A program made the translations under genes and the position numbers. Of a DNA stretch of 64,000 bases, positions 1 through 9,778 are shown one piece after another. Source of the stretch: Brevundimonas intermedia (GTDB taxonomy: Bacteria; Pseudomonadota; Alphaproteobacteria; Caulobacterales; Caulobacteraceae); assembly GCF_027922165.1 (NCBI RefSeq), contig NZ_BSFD01000002.1:478874-542873 (forward strand). The letters run 5' to 3'. Each line of letters opens with the position of its first letter. The stretch's first letter is position 1. A model generated the notes under the pieces. It had not been told where the DNA came from. It saw only the letters and a program-made list of their open reading frames with translations, and searched no databases.

Positions 1-819
1 TTCGGCGACCTGGCCAGCCTGCATATGGTGGAGACACGTCTTCTGGCCCGCGCCGAGCAGATGGATTTCGCCAATATCCCCAAGGCCGCCGACGGCCGTC
101 CCGACCTCGCCGCCTTCGAGGCCCAACGCCAGGATCCGTCGCGCGACCTTTTGGGCGCGGACCAAAGGCGCTGGCTGGGTGAGGCTATGAGCCAATCCAA
201 GGCCGCAGGTCGTCCGTGGCAAATCCTGGGCAACCAGGTCGTGATGGCCCGGGTCAAGGGACCGAATATCGAAGAAATGGTCCCGCCGGCCCAGCTGGCT
301 CAGATGATCGCCGGCCTGCCCGCCGAGTACCAGCCCCAGGTGCAGGCTGCGATCCAGCTGTTCAAGCTGGGCCTGCCGTTCAACCTCGACAGCTGGGACG
401 GATATCCGGCCGGGCGCGAGCGCCTGTATGAGACGATGAAACAGGCCGGGGTCGAACCCATTGTCTTGGCCGGCGACAGCCATGCCTTCTGGGTCAACGA
501 ACTGCACGACAACGGCGGCCAGCGTCGGGCGGTCGAATTCGGAACCTCTTCCGTCTCAAGCCCTTCGCCGGGCGATCTGGTGGCCGGCTTGCCGCTGGGC
601 CTGGCGCTTCAGGCCGCCAATCCCGAGATCTAGTTCTGCGACCAGTCGGCCAAGGGCTATGTGCTGCTGACCCTGGAGCGGGATCAGGCGGTGGGTGAAC
701 TGCGCACCGTCTCGACCATCCTGGCTAAGCCGTATGAGAAGAAGACGTTGAAAACCTATCGGCTGGCGCGGACCGAGACCGGTCTGGGTCCGCTGGAAGA
801 GGTCACCTCACCCGCCTGA
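1..819 (+). pseudogene. phoD: PhoD-like alkaline phosphatase, 3' part, with in-frame amber stop
   Basis: The frame is open from the left edge, so the start lies outside the window. It encodes the C-terminal part of a PhoD-family metallophosphatase, an exported enzyme that releases phosphate from phosphoesters. Family-like segments are FGDLASLHMVETR at the edge, the WQILGNQVVMARV strand and the metal-site region VLAGDSHAFW near base 466. A TAG at 631-633 interrupts the frame just after NPEI. The same frame then continues for 61 codons (FCDQSAKGYVLLTLERDQA and onward) to TGA at 817-819, and this continuation resembles the normal family C-terminus. One substitution from a sense codon such as CAG, AAG or TGG would explain it. 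It may be a pseudogene, a readthrough case or a sequencing error. The end overlaps the convergent transporter gene by 17 bases. Confidence 0.82.
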
Positions 820-2047
820 TCGAAGCCACAGCCAGGGTCGCCCCGCCGAAACAGGCGGTGGCGGCCAGGAACAGGCTGCGGAAGTCCAGGCCCAGGGTCT
901 CCAGCAGGACCAGGGCGATCAGGGGGGCGATCGCCTGAGGCAGGGTCACGGCCAGATTGATCAGGCCCAGGTCCTTGCCCCGGTCCTCGACCGAGGGAAG
1001 CACATCGGTCATCAGGGCGATGTCGATGGCGCCATAGCAGCCCTGGCCCACCCCATAGAGGGCGAAAGCCGCGACCACGGTCGTCCAGTCCTGAGTGGTC
1101 GCCATGACCCCCGCCGCAATGGCCAACAACACCCCGCCCGCGATGGCCAGCGGCTTTCGCCGCGTGATCCGCGAGCCGCCCATGGCGACGATAGTGCTGA
1201 CGCCGACCACGCCGACCACGGCGATGGCGGTCAGCAGCGAATGACCGGCCTCGGCAGAGCGTCCGGGGAACAGGCGCGGGAACCCGATGGCGTCGGCGAT
1301 GTAGAACAGCAGATAGAAGGCCACCAGCGAATAGCCGGTGACGACCAGGAACCGATACGACCAGGCCAAGGTGAAGTCGCGAACGGCGAAGGGCCGGAGC
1401 AGACTGGGCAAGGAAAAGCCCGACAAGGGCGCCCGCACCCGGTCGGCCGGCACGGGATCCTCACGCGACAGCAGGGCGAACGGGACGGTCGCGACCAGAA
1501 CGACGGCGGCCAGGGTGGCGAAGCGCGCGACCTCGTCCTGCGGCCCCCAGGCCATAACGACCGAGCCGATCATGGCGGCCAGCGGATAGCCCATGCCCAT
1601 GACCGCAGACATGGCGCTGCGCCGGTTTTCCGGCACGCGGTCGGCGAACAGGGCGATCAGCGGGGCCAGCAGGATATTGAAGGTCAGCTGGAAACAGACC
1701 AGACCCAACACCAGGCCCAGAGGAGTCGAGGACTGCTGGATGGCGGCGTAGCTGCCCATCGTCAGCACGGCGCCAACCACGATCCAGGGTCGCCGTCGGC
1801 CGTGCCGCGACCGAGTCCGGTCGCTGAGGGCGCCGCCGATGATATTGCCGACCCCGGCCGCCATACAGCCCCAGAACAGGGCCTGGCTGAGCAGAGGTCC
1901 CTTGGCCTGGCCGTCGATCAGCTCGGCGTGGAGGGGCGCGAGCACCTGAAGCAGGGGCGCGACGCCGATGAAGGCGCCGATATAGGCGACGGCGTAACCG
2001 ATCAGGAAGGCCGACCCGACCGGCCGGGGAGACGCGCCGGCGGTCAT
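803..2047 (-). CDS. MFS transporter, sugar/SLC45-like
   Basis: A 414-residue integral membrane protein with about 12 hydrophobic segments, as expected for the major facilitator superfamily. The loop between helices 2 and 3 carries [14 protein letters not shown] at residues 75-88. This is the MFS signature loop in the form seen in SLC45/sucrose-type and glycoside-cation symporter-like carriers. A substrate cannot be read from sequence; a sugar or related small molecule is a guess from the subfamily. It begins 10 bases after the dxs stop in the same direction, so it is probably the last gene of the dxs operon, although a role in isoprenoid synthesis is not implied. Its 3' end overlaps the phosphatase remnant tail to tail. 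Confidence 0.85.
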   Translation of the reverse strand: MTAGASPRPVGSAFLIGYAVAYIGAFIGVAPLLQVLAPLHAELIDGQAKGPLLSQALFWGCMAAGVGNIIGGALSDRTRSRHGRRRPWIVVGAVLTMGSYAAIQQSSTPLGLVLGLVCFQLTFNILLAPLIALFADRVPENRRSAMSAVMGMGYPLAAMIGSVVMAWGPQDEVARFATLAAVVLVATVPFALLSREDPVPADRVRAPLSGFSLPSLLRPFAVRDFTLAWSYRFLVVTGYSLVAFYLLFYIADAIGFPRLFPGRSAEAGHSLLTAIAVVGVVGVSTIVAMGGSRITRRKPLAIAGGVLLAIAAGVMATTQDWTTVVAAFALYGVGQGCYGAIDIALMTDVLPSVEDRGKDLGLINLAVTLPQAIAPLIALVLLETLGLDFRSLFLAATACFGGATLAVASIRRVR

Positions 2048-2057
2048 GCTTCTGGTC

Positions 2058-3968
2058 TCAGGCCCGTACGGCTCGGGTCGCTTCGACCCCCAGCGCGGTC
2101 AGGGTCGCCGCCGCGATATGTTCGGCGTTCAAGCCCGCCTGGGCGTACATGGCGGTCGGGGCGTCCTGGTCCTGGAAGACGTCGGGCAGGTTCAGGGTGC
2201 GGACCTTGAGGCCGCGATCCAGCGCCCCCTTCTCGGCGAGCAGTTGCAGAACGAAGGCGCCGAAACCGCCCATGGCCCCCTCCTCCACAGTGATCAGGGC
2301 CTCGTGCTCGCGCGCCAGACGCAGGATCAGGTCGGCGTCCAGCGGCTTGGCGAAGCGGGCGTCGGCGACAGTGGCGGACACGCCCCGGGCCGCCAGCAGA
2401 TCGGCGGCCTTCAACGATTCCTGCAAGCGGGTGCCCAGGGACAGGATGGCGACGGACGTGCCCTCGCGCACGATCCGGCCGCGGCCGATCTCGAACGGGG
2501 CGGCCAGTTCGGGAATCTCGACGCCGACACCGTCGCCGCGCGGATAGCGGAAGGCGCTGGGGCGGTCGTCGATGGCCAGGCTGGTCGAGATCATGCCCGC
2601 CAGCTCGGCCTCGTCCGCGGCTGCCATCAGCACCATGCCGGGCAAGGCGCCCATGAAGCCGATGTCGAACGACCCGGCATGGGTCGCCCCGTCGGCGCCG
2701 ACCAGACCGGCCCGGTCCATGGCGAACCGCACCGGCAGCGACTGGATCGCCACGTCGTGGACGACCTGGTCATAGCCGCGCTGAAGGAAGGTCGAATAGA
2801 TGGCGCAGACCGGCTTCATCCCGTCGGCGGCGAGACCTGCGGCGAAAGTGACGGCGTGCTGTTCGGCGATGCCGACGTCATAGGTCCGCTCGGGGAAGGC
2901 CTGACCGAACAGGTCCAGACCCGTGCCCGACGGCATGGCGGCGGTGATGGCCACGATCGAGGGGTCGATCTTGGCGTGTTTGATCAGCTCAGTCCCGAAC
3001 ACCTTGGTGTAGCTGGGGGCGTTGGAGACGGACTTGGCCTGTTTGCCCGAGACGACGTCGAACTTGACGACCGCGTGCAGTTTGTCGGCGCTGCTCTCGG
3101 CCGGAGCGTAGCCCTTGCCCTTTTGCGTGACGACATGGACCAAGACCGGACGATCCTCGATGGCCGCCGCCTTCTTCAGGATCGGGACCAGGTTCTCCAT
3201 GTCATGCCCGTCGATGGGGCCGACGTAATAGAAGCCCAGTTCCTCGAACAGGGTGCCGCCGGTGACCATGCCGCGGGCGTATTCCTCGGCCTTCTTGGCG
3301 GCGTTGCGGAAGGGGCGCGGCAGGTGCTGGGCGACCGAACGGCCCAGCCGACGGACGTTCTGGTAGGCGCCGCCGGACACGAGACCGGCTAAATAGGCGC
3401 TCATCCCCCCGACCGGCGGGGCGATGGACATGTCGTTGTCGTTCAGGATGACCATCAGCTGGCCGTTGGTCGCCTCGGCCGCGTTGTTCATCGCCTCATA
3501 GGCCATGCCGGCGGACATGGAGCCGTCGCCGATGACCGCGACCACCTTGTTCTTCTCGCCCTTCTGGTCGCGCGCAGCGGCGAAACCGAGGGCGGCGCTG
3601 ATCGAGGTCGAGGCGTGGGCGGCGCCGAAGGGATCGTATTCGCTCTCGCTGCGCTTGGTGAAGCCCGACAGGCCGCCGGGCTGGCGCAGGGTGCGGATCC
3701 GGTCGCGACGACCGGTCAGGATCTTGTGCGGATAGCACTGGTGGCCGACGTCCCAGATCAGAATGTCCTTAGGCGTCTCGAACACATGGTGAAGGGCCGT
3801 GGTCAGCTCGACCACGCCCAGGCCGGCGCCCAGGTGGCCGCCCGTGACCGAGACGGCGTCGATGGTCTCGGCCCGCACTTCTTGCGCCAGCTGCTTCAGC
3901 TGGGCGATGTCGAAGCCCCGCATGTCGGCGGGAAACTTGACGGTGTCGAGAAGCGGGGTGTCGGGCAT
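2058..3968 (-). CDS. dxs: 1-deoxy-D-xylulose-5-phosphate synthase
   Basis: DXS condenses pyruvate with glyceraldehyde 3-phosphate to give DXP, the first and flux-controlling step of the MEP isoprenoid pathway. It is a cytosolic thiamine-diphosphate enzyme. At 636 residues it has full family length. [11 protein letters not shown] near residue 42 holds the active-site histidine (H45), GDGSMSAG at 147-154 starts the ThDP/Mg-binding motif, and GIAEQHAV contains the catalytic glutamate E369. The transketolase-like C-terminal domain is complete. It lies downstream of ispA on the same strand, 60 bases apart, so two isoprenoid enzymes are co-transcribed. ATG start at 3968. Confidence 0.97.
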   Translation of the reverse strand: MPDTPLLDTVKFPADMRGFDIAQLKQLAQEVRAETIDAVSVTGGHLGAGLGVVELTTALHHVFETPKDILIWDVGHQCYPHKILTGRRDRIRTLRQPGGLSGFTKRSESEYDPFGAAHASTSISAALGFAAARDQKGEKNKVVAVIGDGSMSAGMAYEAMNNAAEATNGQLMVILNDNDMSIAPPVGGMSAYLAGLVSGGAYQNVRRLGRSVAQHLPRPFRNAAKKAEEYARGMVTGGTLFEELGFYYVGPIDGHDMENLVPILKKAAAIEDRPVLVHVVTQKGKGYAPAESSADKLHAVVKFDVVSGKQAKSVSNAPSYTKVFGTELIKHAKIDPSIVAITAAMPSGTGLDLFGQAFPERTYDVGIAEQHAVTFAAGLAADGMKPVCAIYSTFLQRGYDQVVHDVAIQSLPVRFAMDRAGLVGADGATHAGSFDIGFMGALPGMVLMAAADEAELAGMISTSLAIDDRPSAFRYPRGDGVGVEIPELAAPFEIGRGRIVREGTSVAILSLGTRLQESLKAADLLAARGVSATVADARFAKPLDADLILRLAREHEALITVEEGAMGGFGAFVLQLLAEKGALDRGLKVRTLNLPDVFQDQDAPTAMYAQAGLNAEHIAAATLTALGVEATRAVRA

Positions 3969-4028
3969 CAGCCGGTAAAACCTTGAAAGTCTGATCGATC
4001 ATCCCCTGAGGGAGATCGACGTTTCGTA

Positions 4029-4943
4029 TCAGGACCGGCGCTTTAGCACAAAGTCCACGCTCGCCTTGAGGATTTCCGCCTCGTGACCAAAGGGCTCAAG
4101 ATGGGCACGAGCCTGGTCGGACAGGTGCGCGACCCTCTGTCGCGCCGCGTCGAGCCCCAGCAGGGTGACGAAATTGGTCTTGCCCAGGGCGGCATCCTTG
4201 CCGCCGGCGGCCTTGCCCATCTCCTCGGCCGAACCTTCCGCATCCAGAAGATCATCGACGATCTGATAGGCCAGTCCGACGTCGTGGGCGAAACTGATCA
4301 GGGCGTGCTGATGCTGGGCTGAGGCGTCGGCGATGATCAGCGGAATCTCGAAGGCGTAGGCGAACAGGGCGCCGGTCTTCAGCCGCTGCATCCGGGCCAC
4401 CCCGCCCAGGTCGTCGCGCACGCCCAACAGATCGATCATCTGACCGCCGGCCATGCCCCGCGCGCCCGAAGCCAACGACAGCCGCGCCGCCAGTTCGCAC
4501 CGCACGGCCGCGTCGTCGTGGGTGTCCTCGTGCAGGATAATGTCGAAGGCCGCCGTCTGAAGCGCATCGCCGGCCAGGACCGCTGTGGCCTCGTCATAGG
4601 CGCGGTGAACGGTCGGGCGGCCGCGCCGCATGTCGTCGTCGTCCATACAGGGCAGGTCATCGTGAACCAGGCTGTAGGCGTGGACGCATTCCAGGGCGCA
4701 GGCGGCGCGCAGCACCGACCGTTCGTCGATGTCGAACAGCCGCGCCGCCTCCAGGGCGAAGAAGGGCCGCAGCCGTTTGCCGGGACCGAGCGCCGCATAG
4801 CGCATGGCCTCGGTCAGGCGGGCCTCCGGCCCCTCGGCGCGCGGCAGCAGTTCGTCGAGCGCCACGGTCACCAGGTCCGCGACTTCGGCGACCCGGTCGA
4901 TCACGGCCTGCTCGGGCGAGTTGGCGGCGAGGATATGGGTCAA
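4029..4943 (-). CDS. ispA: Polyprenyl (farnesyl/geranylgeranyl) diphosphate synthase
   Basis: A trans-prenyltransferase of 304 residues that adds isopentenyl diphosphate to allylic diphosphates to make C15 or C20 chains for quinones, undecaprenol and possibly carotenoids. The first aspartate-rich motif is DDLPCMD at residues 95-101 and the second is DDLLD at 230-234, both intact, and GKRLRP near 55 binds diphosphate. Chain length (FPP or GGPP) is not certain from sequence. The start is a TTG at 4943-4941 that overlaps the csaA stop (TTGA), a typical coupled junction in this genome; no better in-frame ATG lies upstream. Sits between csaA and dxs. Confidence 0.95.
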   Translation of the reverse strand: MTHILAANSPEQAVIDRVAEVADLVTVALDELLPRAEGPEARLTEAMRYAALGPGKRLRPFFALEAARLFDIDERSVLRAACALECVHAYSLVHDDLPCMDDDDMRRGRPTVHRAYDEATAVLAGDALQTAAFDIILHEDTHDDAAVRCELAARLSLASGARGMAGGQMIDLLGVRDDLGGVARMQRLKTGALFAYAFEIPLIIADASAQHQHALISFAHDVGLAYQIVDDLLDAEGSAEEMGKAAGGKDAALGKTNFVTLLGLDAARQRVAHLSDQARAHLEPFGHEAEILKASVDFVLKRRS

Positions 4944-5281
4944 AACAGTCGCCCGCCCAGCGGCAGGTCGCGATCCACGCCGACCAGCACCACCTCGCCG
5001 TCCGCGTCGGGGAAACCCAGGGTCAGGACCTCGGACTTCACCGGCCCGATCTGGCGCGGCGGGAAGTTGACCACAGCCGCGACCTTGCGGCCTTCCAGTT
5101 CTTCCAGCGTGTAGTGGCGGGTGATCTGGGCCGACGATTTCTTGACGCCGATCTCGGGGCCGAAGTCGATCTGCAGCTTGAAGGCCGGTTTGCGCGCCTC
5201 GGGGAAGGCTTCCGCCTTGACGATCCGGCCGACGCGGATGTCGACCTTCATGAAGTCGTCGAAGGTGATCGCCTGCGTCAT
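4940..5281 (-). CDS. csaA: CsaA-like tRNA-binding domain protein
   Basis: A 113-residue stand-alone tRNA-binding OB-fold protein of the CsaA family, homologous to the C-terminal domain of MetRS/Trbp111. Family members are dimers with tRNA-binding and proposed secretion-chaperone activity. The core [20 protein letters not shown] and the later [15 protein letters not shown] segment are diagnostic. The frame is open to 5377, but that extension lies inside xseB. The ATG at 5281 overlaps the xseB stop as ATGA and gives the normal family N-terminus ([10 protein letters not shown]), so it is chosen. Translationally coupled to xseB upstream and ispA downstream. Confidence 0.92.
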   Translation of the reverse strand: MTQAITFDDFMKVDIRVGRIVKAEAFPEARKPAFKLQIDFGPEIGVKKSSAQITRHYTLEELEGRKVAAVVNFPPRQIGPVKSEVLTLGFPDADGEVVLVGVDRDLPLGGRLF

Positions 5282-5529
5282 TCGAACGACGCCGCCTCGA
5301 CGCCCTTGGCCTGACCGTCCGGTCCGACCACGATCTTCTCGACGCGCAGCTGGGCCGCCTTCAGACGGGCCTCGCAATGGGCCTTCAGCTTCGCGCCCTC
5401 TTCGTACAAGGCGATGGATTCCTCCAGCGGCGCCTGGCCTGATTCCAGGCGCGAGACGATGGTCTCCAGGCGCTGAAGGGCGTCTTCGAAGCTGAGGTCT
5501 GCAGAGATGGCGGCGGCGGTATCGGTCAT
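5278..5529 (-). CDS. xseB: Exodeoxyribonuclease VII small subunit
   Basis: An 83-residue helical protein; several copies bind XseA to form exonuclease VII, which degrades single-stranded DNA. The family core is clear: [19 protein letters not shown] followed by [15 protein letters not shown]. The ATG at 5529 is preferred over an open extension to 5565, because family members start 10-15 residues before the SFEDAL helix. xseB immediately upstream of an ispA/dxs set is common in proteobacteria; here csaA has been added between them. Overlaps csaA by 4 bases. Confidence 0.95.
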   Translation of the reverse strand: MTDTAAAISADLSFEDALQRLETIVSRLESGQAPLEESIALYEEGAKLKAHCEARLKAAQLRVEKIVVGPDGQAKGVEAASFE

Positions 5530-5577
5530 GGCGCGGACCCTAGAGGGGGTCGAAGCCCGCATCAACGGTGGATGCGG

Positions 5578-6240
5578 CTATCGCTTCTCGTAGCGGCGCT
5601 GGGACCAGTATTTGAACCCTTGATTATGCACCAGTTTCCAGCCGTCGGCCTTCAGCCGGGCGCCGACCATGTGATTGAAATAACCGTGGGCGAAGACCAG
5701 CACGTCCTGGCCGGTTTCGGCGCGGGCGATCAGTTTGCGCGCGGCCTGTTCGGCGCGGGTCTCGGCCTGGGCGCGGGTTTCCTGGCCGCCGTGGTGGTCG
5801 AAGGCGTGCCACCAGAAGCGCGACACCACGCCCCACCATTTCGGCGACAGCCTGATCCAGTCGGGGATGGGCGGCGGCGGCAGGGGCGCCTCGATGAACA
5901 GGACGTCCGACATCACCTCGCGCCCGGCGGCGACGGCGGCGGCGGTTTCCTGGGCGCGCTGACGGGTCGAGGCGTAGATGGCGCCGGCGCCCTGGGCCGT
6001 GGCGATCAATTCCGGCGGCGGGGTCTGGCCGGCCAGCAGGCCGCCGATCTCGTATTTCGCCCACCAGTCGCCGTACTGACGCGCGGTGATCAGGCATTTG
6101 CGCGACAGGGCGGGCTCCCCGTGGCGCGTCAGGGTGATGGCGCCCGGCCGCACGCCGACTAAGGCGCGGGACGCAGAGGCCCCGGCCGGCTGGGCGGCAG
6201 AGTCTTCGGTCGAATCGAGGGACAGGGCGGGGGATGACAT
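5578..6240 (-). CDS. Histidine phosphatase family protein
   Basis: About 220 residues of the phosphoglycerate-mutase-like histidine phosphatase superfamily. TLTRHGEP carries the nucleophilic histidine of the RHG motif, and VFAHGYFNHM near the C-terminus holds the second conserved histidine. The substrate is unknown. The central region is tryptophan-rich (PKWWGVVSRFWWHAF), an odd feature perhaps linked to a hydrophobic ligand. ATG at 6240 is used; a TTG at 6267 is an alternative that would leave 13 bases from the deacetylase stop. Located between the HDAC-like gene and xseB, in one direction, probably a single operon. Confidence 0.85.
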   Translation of the reverse strand: MSSPALSLDSTEDSAAQPAGASASRALVGVRPGAITLTRHGEPALSRKCLITARQYGDWWAKYEIGGLLAGQTPPPELIATAQGAGAIYASTRQRAQETAAAVAAGREVMSDVLFIEAPLPPPPIPDWIRLSPKWWGVVSRFWWHAFDHHGGQETRAQAETRAEQAARKLIARAETGQDVLVFAHGYFNHMVGARLKADGWKLVHNQGFKYWSQRRYEKR

Positions 6241-6280
6241 GGCGATCGGACGGGCCTTAAGTTTCAAGGCGTTGTACGTC

Positions 6281-7201
6281 CTATTCCTCCCCGAGCGCGG
6301 CGACGTGTGCGACCGCAGAGCGGCCTAGTCCTTCAAGGTCGTAACCGCCCTCGAGCGCGGACACAACCTTGCCTGCGCAGGTCCGGCGCGCGACCTCCAG
6401 AACAGCGCGGGTCGCCCAGGCGAAATCTTCGGCCTCCAGCGACTGGTGCGCCAGGGGATCGCGGCGGTGCGCGTCGAAACCAGCCGAGATCAGGATCAGG
6501 TCCGGCCGGAAGGCGTCCAGCGCCGGCATCAGTCCGCCGGCGAAGGTCGCGCGCCAGGCCTCGCGCGCCGCATGGGGCGCAACAGGGGCGTTGACGATAT
6601 TGCCGACGCCGGTCTCGGACGCCGCGCCTGTGCCGGGGTACAGGGGCATCTGGTGGATCGAGGCGAGGAACAGGCTGTCGTCGTGCTGGAACGCGGCCTG
6701 GGTGCCGTTGCCGTGGTGAACGTCGAAATCGACCACCGCCACCCGGGCCATGCCTTCGGCCTGAGCCACGCGCGCCGCCACCGCGACGGACGAGAAGAGG
6801 CAGAAGCCCATGGCGCGATCCGGCTCGGCATGGTGGCCGGGGGGTCGAACGGCGGCGAAGGCGCGGTTCATCTCGCCGCGCGCCACGGCCCGGACCGCGT
6901 CGATCGCCGCCCCCGCCGCCAGCCGCGCCGCCGTAACACTGCCGGGCGACAGCACGGTGTCGGCGTCGAGCGCGTTCAGCCCCTGCGCCGGCGAGGCGTC
7001 CAGCAGGCGGGCGACATAGGCGGCCGGGTGAACCCGCTCCAGGTCGGCGACTTCGGCCAGGGTCGCGGCGCGCCGGTCGGCGGTCAGACCCGCATCGTCC
7101 AAGGCATCCAGCACGGCCTTGAGGCGCGCGGGGCTTTCGGGATGACCGACGCCCGGCGCATGGGCCAGCATCGACGGATGGGTGAACAGGGGCACGGACA
7201 T
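6281..7201 (-). CDS. HDAC-family deacetylase (class II/AcuC/AphA-like)
   Basis: A 306-residue zinc amidohydrolase of the histone-deacetylase superfamily; bacterial members deacetylate acetylated lysines or polyamines. Catalytic features are visible: PGHH at 121-124, zinc ligands in DFDVHHGNGT (D160, H162), and SAGFDAH with D243. The open frame reaches 7378, but homologues begin near MSVPLFTHPSMLAH, so the ATG at 7201 is chosen; a GTG nine bases upstream is possible. It heads the minus-strand operon leading to dxs and is divergent from a GNAT acetyltransferase 74 bases away. That pairing could be chance. The natural substrate is not known. Confidence 0.92.
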   Translation of the reverse strand: MSVPLFTHPSMLAHAPGVGHPESPARLKAVLDALDDAGLTADRRAATLAEVADLERVHPAAYVARLLDASPAQGLNALDADTVLSPGSVTAARLAAGAAIDAVRAVARGEMNRAFAAVRPPGHHAEPDRAMGFCLFSSVAVAARVAQAEGMARVAVVDFDVHHGNGTQAAFQHDDSLFLASIHQMPLYPGTGAASETGVGNIVNAPVAPHAAREAWRATFAGGLMPALDAFRPDLILISAGFDAHRRDPLAHQSLEAEDFAWATRAVLEVARRTCAGKVVSALEGGYDLEGLGRSAVAHVAALGEE

Positions 7202-7274
7202 TTCAGTCACGATACGCCGCCGCCTCCGCCTTGTCGCCGGTGACGCGCGCCTCGCCCCATTGTAGAGCCGGATC

Positions 7275-7802
7275 ATGACCGAGACCCTGATCCGCCCTGC
7301 CCGCCTCGAAGACGCCGAACCCCTGGGCGCCCTCGGTCGGCAGACCTTCATCGACACCTTCGTGACCGGTTTCGGCATCCCCTATCCCGAGGCGGATCTG
7401 AAGGCCTTCCTGGACGCCAGTTTCGATCCCGAGCCGACGCTGAAAAAGCTGGCCGAACCGGGCTGCGCCTGGTGGGTGGCCGAGCGGGACGGCGAACTGC
7501 TGGCCTTCGCCAACGCCGGTCCCAACAGCCTGCCCCACCCCGACGCACGGCCGGAGCATATGGAACTGCGGCGCCTGTATGTGTCGCAGGCCGCGCAGGG
7601 TCTGGGCCTGGGCACGAAATTGCTGACCCTGTCGCTGGACTGGATGCAGGCCCATAGTCACGGTCCGCTGTGGATCGGCGTCTGGAGCGGCAACGAAAAG
7701 GCCCAGCGTCTTTACACCGCCTATGGGTTCGAGAAGGCGGGCGAGTATGAGTACCCGGTCGGCGCCTGGCGTGACCACGAGTTCATCTTGCGGCGCGGAT
7801 AG
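7275..7802 (+). CDS. GNAT family N-acetyltransferase
   Basis: A 175-residue acetyl-CoA-dependent acetyltransferase. Motif A is visible as QGLGLG at residues 108-113 after the strand MELRRLYV, which binds the pyrophosphate of CoA. GVWSGNEKAQRLYTAYGFEKAGE is the family C-terminal motif B region. Related proteins include PaiA-type polyamine and small-amine acetyltransferases, but the acceptor cannot be assigned. Divergent from the HDAC-like gene; the following secreted-protein gene starts 46 bases after the stop. Confidence 0.9.
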   Translation: MTETLIRPARLEDAEPLGALGRQTFIDTFVTGFGIPYPEADLKAFLDASFDPEPTLKKLAEPGCAWWVAERDGELLAFANAGPNSLPHPDARPEHMELRRLYVSQAAQGLGLGTKLLTLSLDWMQAHSHGPLWIGVWSGNEKAQRLYTAYGFEKAGEYEYPVGAWRDHEFILRRG

Positions 7803-7848
7803 ACGAGGCCTATCAAAACAACCGGGGATATTTGATCCGGGGGACGAA

Positions 7849-8505
7849 ATGATACGTCGAATCTCGCCGACCCTATTTGCAATTTTCCTCTTGGCGAGCC
7901 CCGTCGCCGCGCAGGAAGTCGCCGGCGCTCCACATGACCCCGTGGCGGCCAAGGCGGAGGGCGATCGCATTCTGGCAGAGGGTCGAGCAGCCGACGTGTT
8001 CGACAATATCACTGAAGACGGGGTCACCCGGCTACGCCACAAGGCCAGCGGCATGATCTGCATCTTCGACGCCGCAGCAAGAGGCAATGTCGTTCGCATC
8101 TATCCGCAAAGCCGTATGACGCCCAACCGTGGCGACGACGTCAGTTGCGGCAGCACCCTTATGGGCGCGACTTTCACAATCTACGCCACCCGTTATCAGG
8201 TGATGCCGAGCGAAGCGCAGGACATGGCCAGTTCCGTGGCGGGAATTCGAGATAACTGGTCCAATGTGCAGCCGCTTACGGGAGCCTTTGGTGTAGCATC
8301 GGTGGAGGGACGCCCCACGCCTCTTTTTGCCGCGTTCAAGGGACGTCATCCCTACGGATGGGACGCTTCAACCTTCATCATCCTCACTCATATCGATGGA
8401 TGGTCATTCAAGACCCGCGCATCCGGCCCCGTCGCCGATGCAGACACCATCGCCTTGACTGCTGGATTGATGTCGGTTTCCAGCATTCCGCCACCAAAGA
8501 ACTAA
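7849..8505 (+). CDS. Secreted protein of unknown function
   Basis: A 218-residue protein with a clear Sec signal peptide: basic MIRR, a hydrophobic run, then VAAQ-EV as a likely signal-peptidase I site near residue 20. The mature part is probably periplasmic and has two cysteines (SGMICIF and DDVSCGS) that could pair. I do not recognise the family. The frame extends upstream to 7723 inside the acetyltransferase gene, but the ATG at 7849 gives the proper signal peptide. The coding sequence looks noticeably less GC-rich than its neighbours, which may mean recent acquisition. The next gene starts 41 bases after it. Confidence 0.75.
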   Translation: MIRRISPTLFAIFLLASPVAAQEVAGAPHDPVAAKAEGDRILAEGRAADVFDNITEDGVTRLRHKASGMICIFDAAARGNVVRIYPQSRMTPNRGDDVSCGSTLMGATFTIYATRYQVMPSEAQDMASSVAGIRDNWSNVQPLTGAFGVASVEGRPTPLFAAFKGRHPYGWDASTFIILTHIDGWSFKTRASGPVADADTIALTAGLMSVSSIPPPKN

Positions 8506-8546
8506 GCCACATGACGGCGTCAACGACGCCGTCGTATAGTGTAGCC

Positions 8547-9725
8547 ATGCTCCTGCCCTTCTTCACCGCCCTGCGCGACGCCAAGGTTCCGGTGTCGATG
8601 AAGGAATGGCTCCATCTGATGGAGGCGATGGATCGCGACCTGGCCGGGCGCGAGATCGAGGCCTTCTATCACTTGTCGCGCGCGGTGCTGGTCAAGGACG
8701 AGAAACACTATGACCGGTTCGACCAGGTGTTCGGGACCGTGTTCAAGGGCGTCGAATCGATCGGCGCGGGCGAGGACCTGACCACCGACATCCCCGAGGA
8801 CTGGCTACGGCTACTGACCGAAAAATATCTGACCGACGAGGAGAAGGCGCAGATCGAGGCGCTGGGCGGCTTCGACAAGCTGATGGAGACTCTGAAACAG
8901 CGGCTGGAGGAGCAGAAGGAACGCCATTCCGGCGGGTCGAAATGGATCGGCACGGGCGGGACCAGCCCCTTCGGCCACGGCGGCTATAATCCCGAGGGCG
9001 TCCGCATCGGCGGACCGGGCCGGCATGGCCGGGCGGTCAAGGTGTGGGAGAAGCGCGAGTTCCGGAACCTGGACGACACGGTCGAACTGGGCACGCGCAA
9101 CATCAAGGTGGCGCTGCGTCGGCTGCGCCGGTTCGCCCGCGAAGGGGCAGCGGAAGAGCTGGACATCGACGGCACCATCGACGGCACGGCCCGCCAGGGC
9201 TGGCTGGACATCCAGATGCGGCCCGAGCGGCGCAATACGATCAAGGTCCTGCTGTTCCTGGACATCGGCGGGTCCATGGACGGGCATATCAAGCTGGTGG
9301 AGGAGCTGTTCTCGGCCGCCCGGACCGAGTTCAAGAACCTGGAATTCTTCTACTTCCACAATTGCCTGTACGAGGGCGTCTGGAAGGACAACCGCCGGCG
9401 TCATACTGAGCGGATCGCAACCTGGGACCTGCTGAACAAATATCCCGGCGACTGGCGCGCCATCTTCGTCGGCGATGCGACCATGTCGCCCTATGAGATC
9501 ACCATGCCGGGCGGTTCGGTCGAGCACTGGAACGAGGAGGCCGGCGCGGTGTGGATGAAGCGGGCCCGACAGCAGTGGGAAAAGTCCGTGTGGCTGAACC
9601 CGGTGCAGGAGCGGTACTGGAGCTATACCGCTTCCGTCGGCCTGCTGCGCGAGGTGATGGACGACCGAATGTTCCCGCTGACGCTCGAGGGGCTCGACAA
9701 GGCGATGCGGGCGCTGACAAGGTAG
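8547..9725 (+). CDS. VWA domain-containing CoxE-like protein
   Basis: About 392 residues. The start MLLPFFTALRDAKVPVSMKE matches the usual N-terminus of VWA/CoxE proteins, so ATG 8547 is preferred to ATG 8511. The C-terminal half is a von Willebrand A fold whose metal site begins FLDIGGSMDG (D239), a DxGxS MIDAS motif with isoleucine and glycine as the variable residues. CoxE-type proteins act with a MoxR AAA+ ATPase in metal insertion or protein maturation. No MoxR gene lies next to it here, so its partner is elsewhere or absent. The linker region around residues 120-170 is charged and glycine-rich. Confidence 0.88.
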   Translation: MLLPFFTALRDAKVPVSMKEWLHLMEAMDRDLAGREIEAFYHLSRAVLVKDEKHYDRFDQVFGTVFKGVESIGAGEDLTTDIPEDWLRLLTEKYLTDEEKAQIEALGGFDKLMETLKQRLEEQKERHSGGSKWIGTGGTSPFGHGGYNPEGVRIGGPGRHGRAVKVWEKREFRNLDDTVELGTRNIKVALRRLRRFAREGAAEELDIDGTIDGTARQGWLDIQMRPERRNTIKVLLFLDIGGSMDGHIKLVEELFSAARTEFKNLEFFYFHNCLYEGVWKDNRRRHTERIATWDLLNKYPGDWRAIFVGDATMSPYEITMPGGSVEHWNEEAGAVWMKRARQQWEKSVWLNPVQERYWSYTASVGLLREVMDDRMFPLTLEGLDKAMRALTR

Positions 9726-9778
9726 TTTTCGCGTCCGGGGCGAACCGCCCCCTGGATAGTGTAAGAGAGGCCTGAGAC

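Noticed and set aside
2046-3392. 448-codon open frame opposite dxs
   Set aside because: Same reason: antisense of a well-conserved gene, composition typical of shadow frames, no ribosome site.
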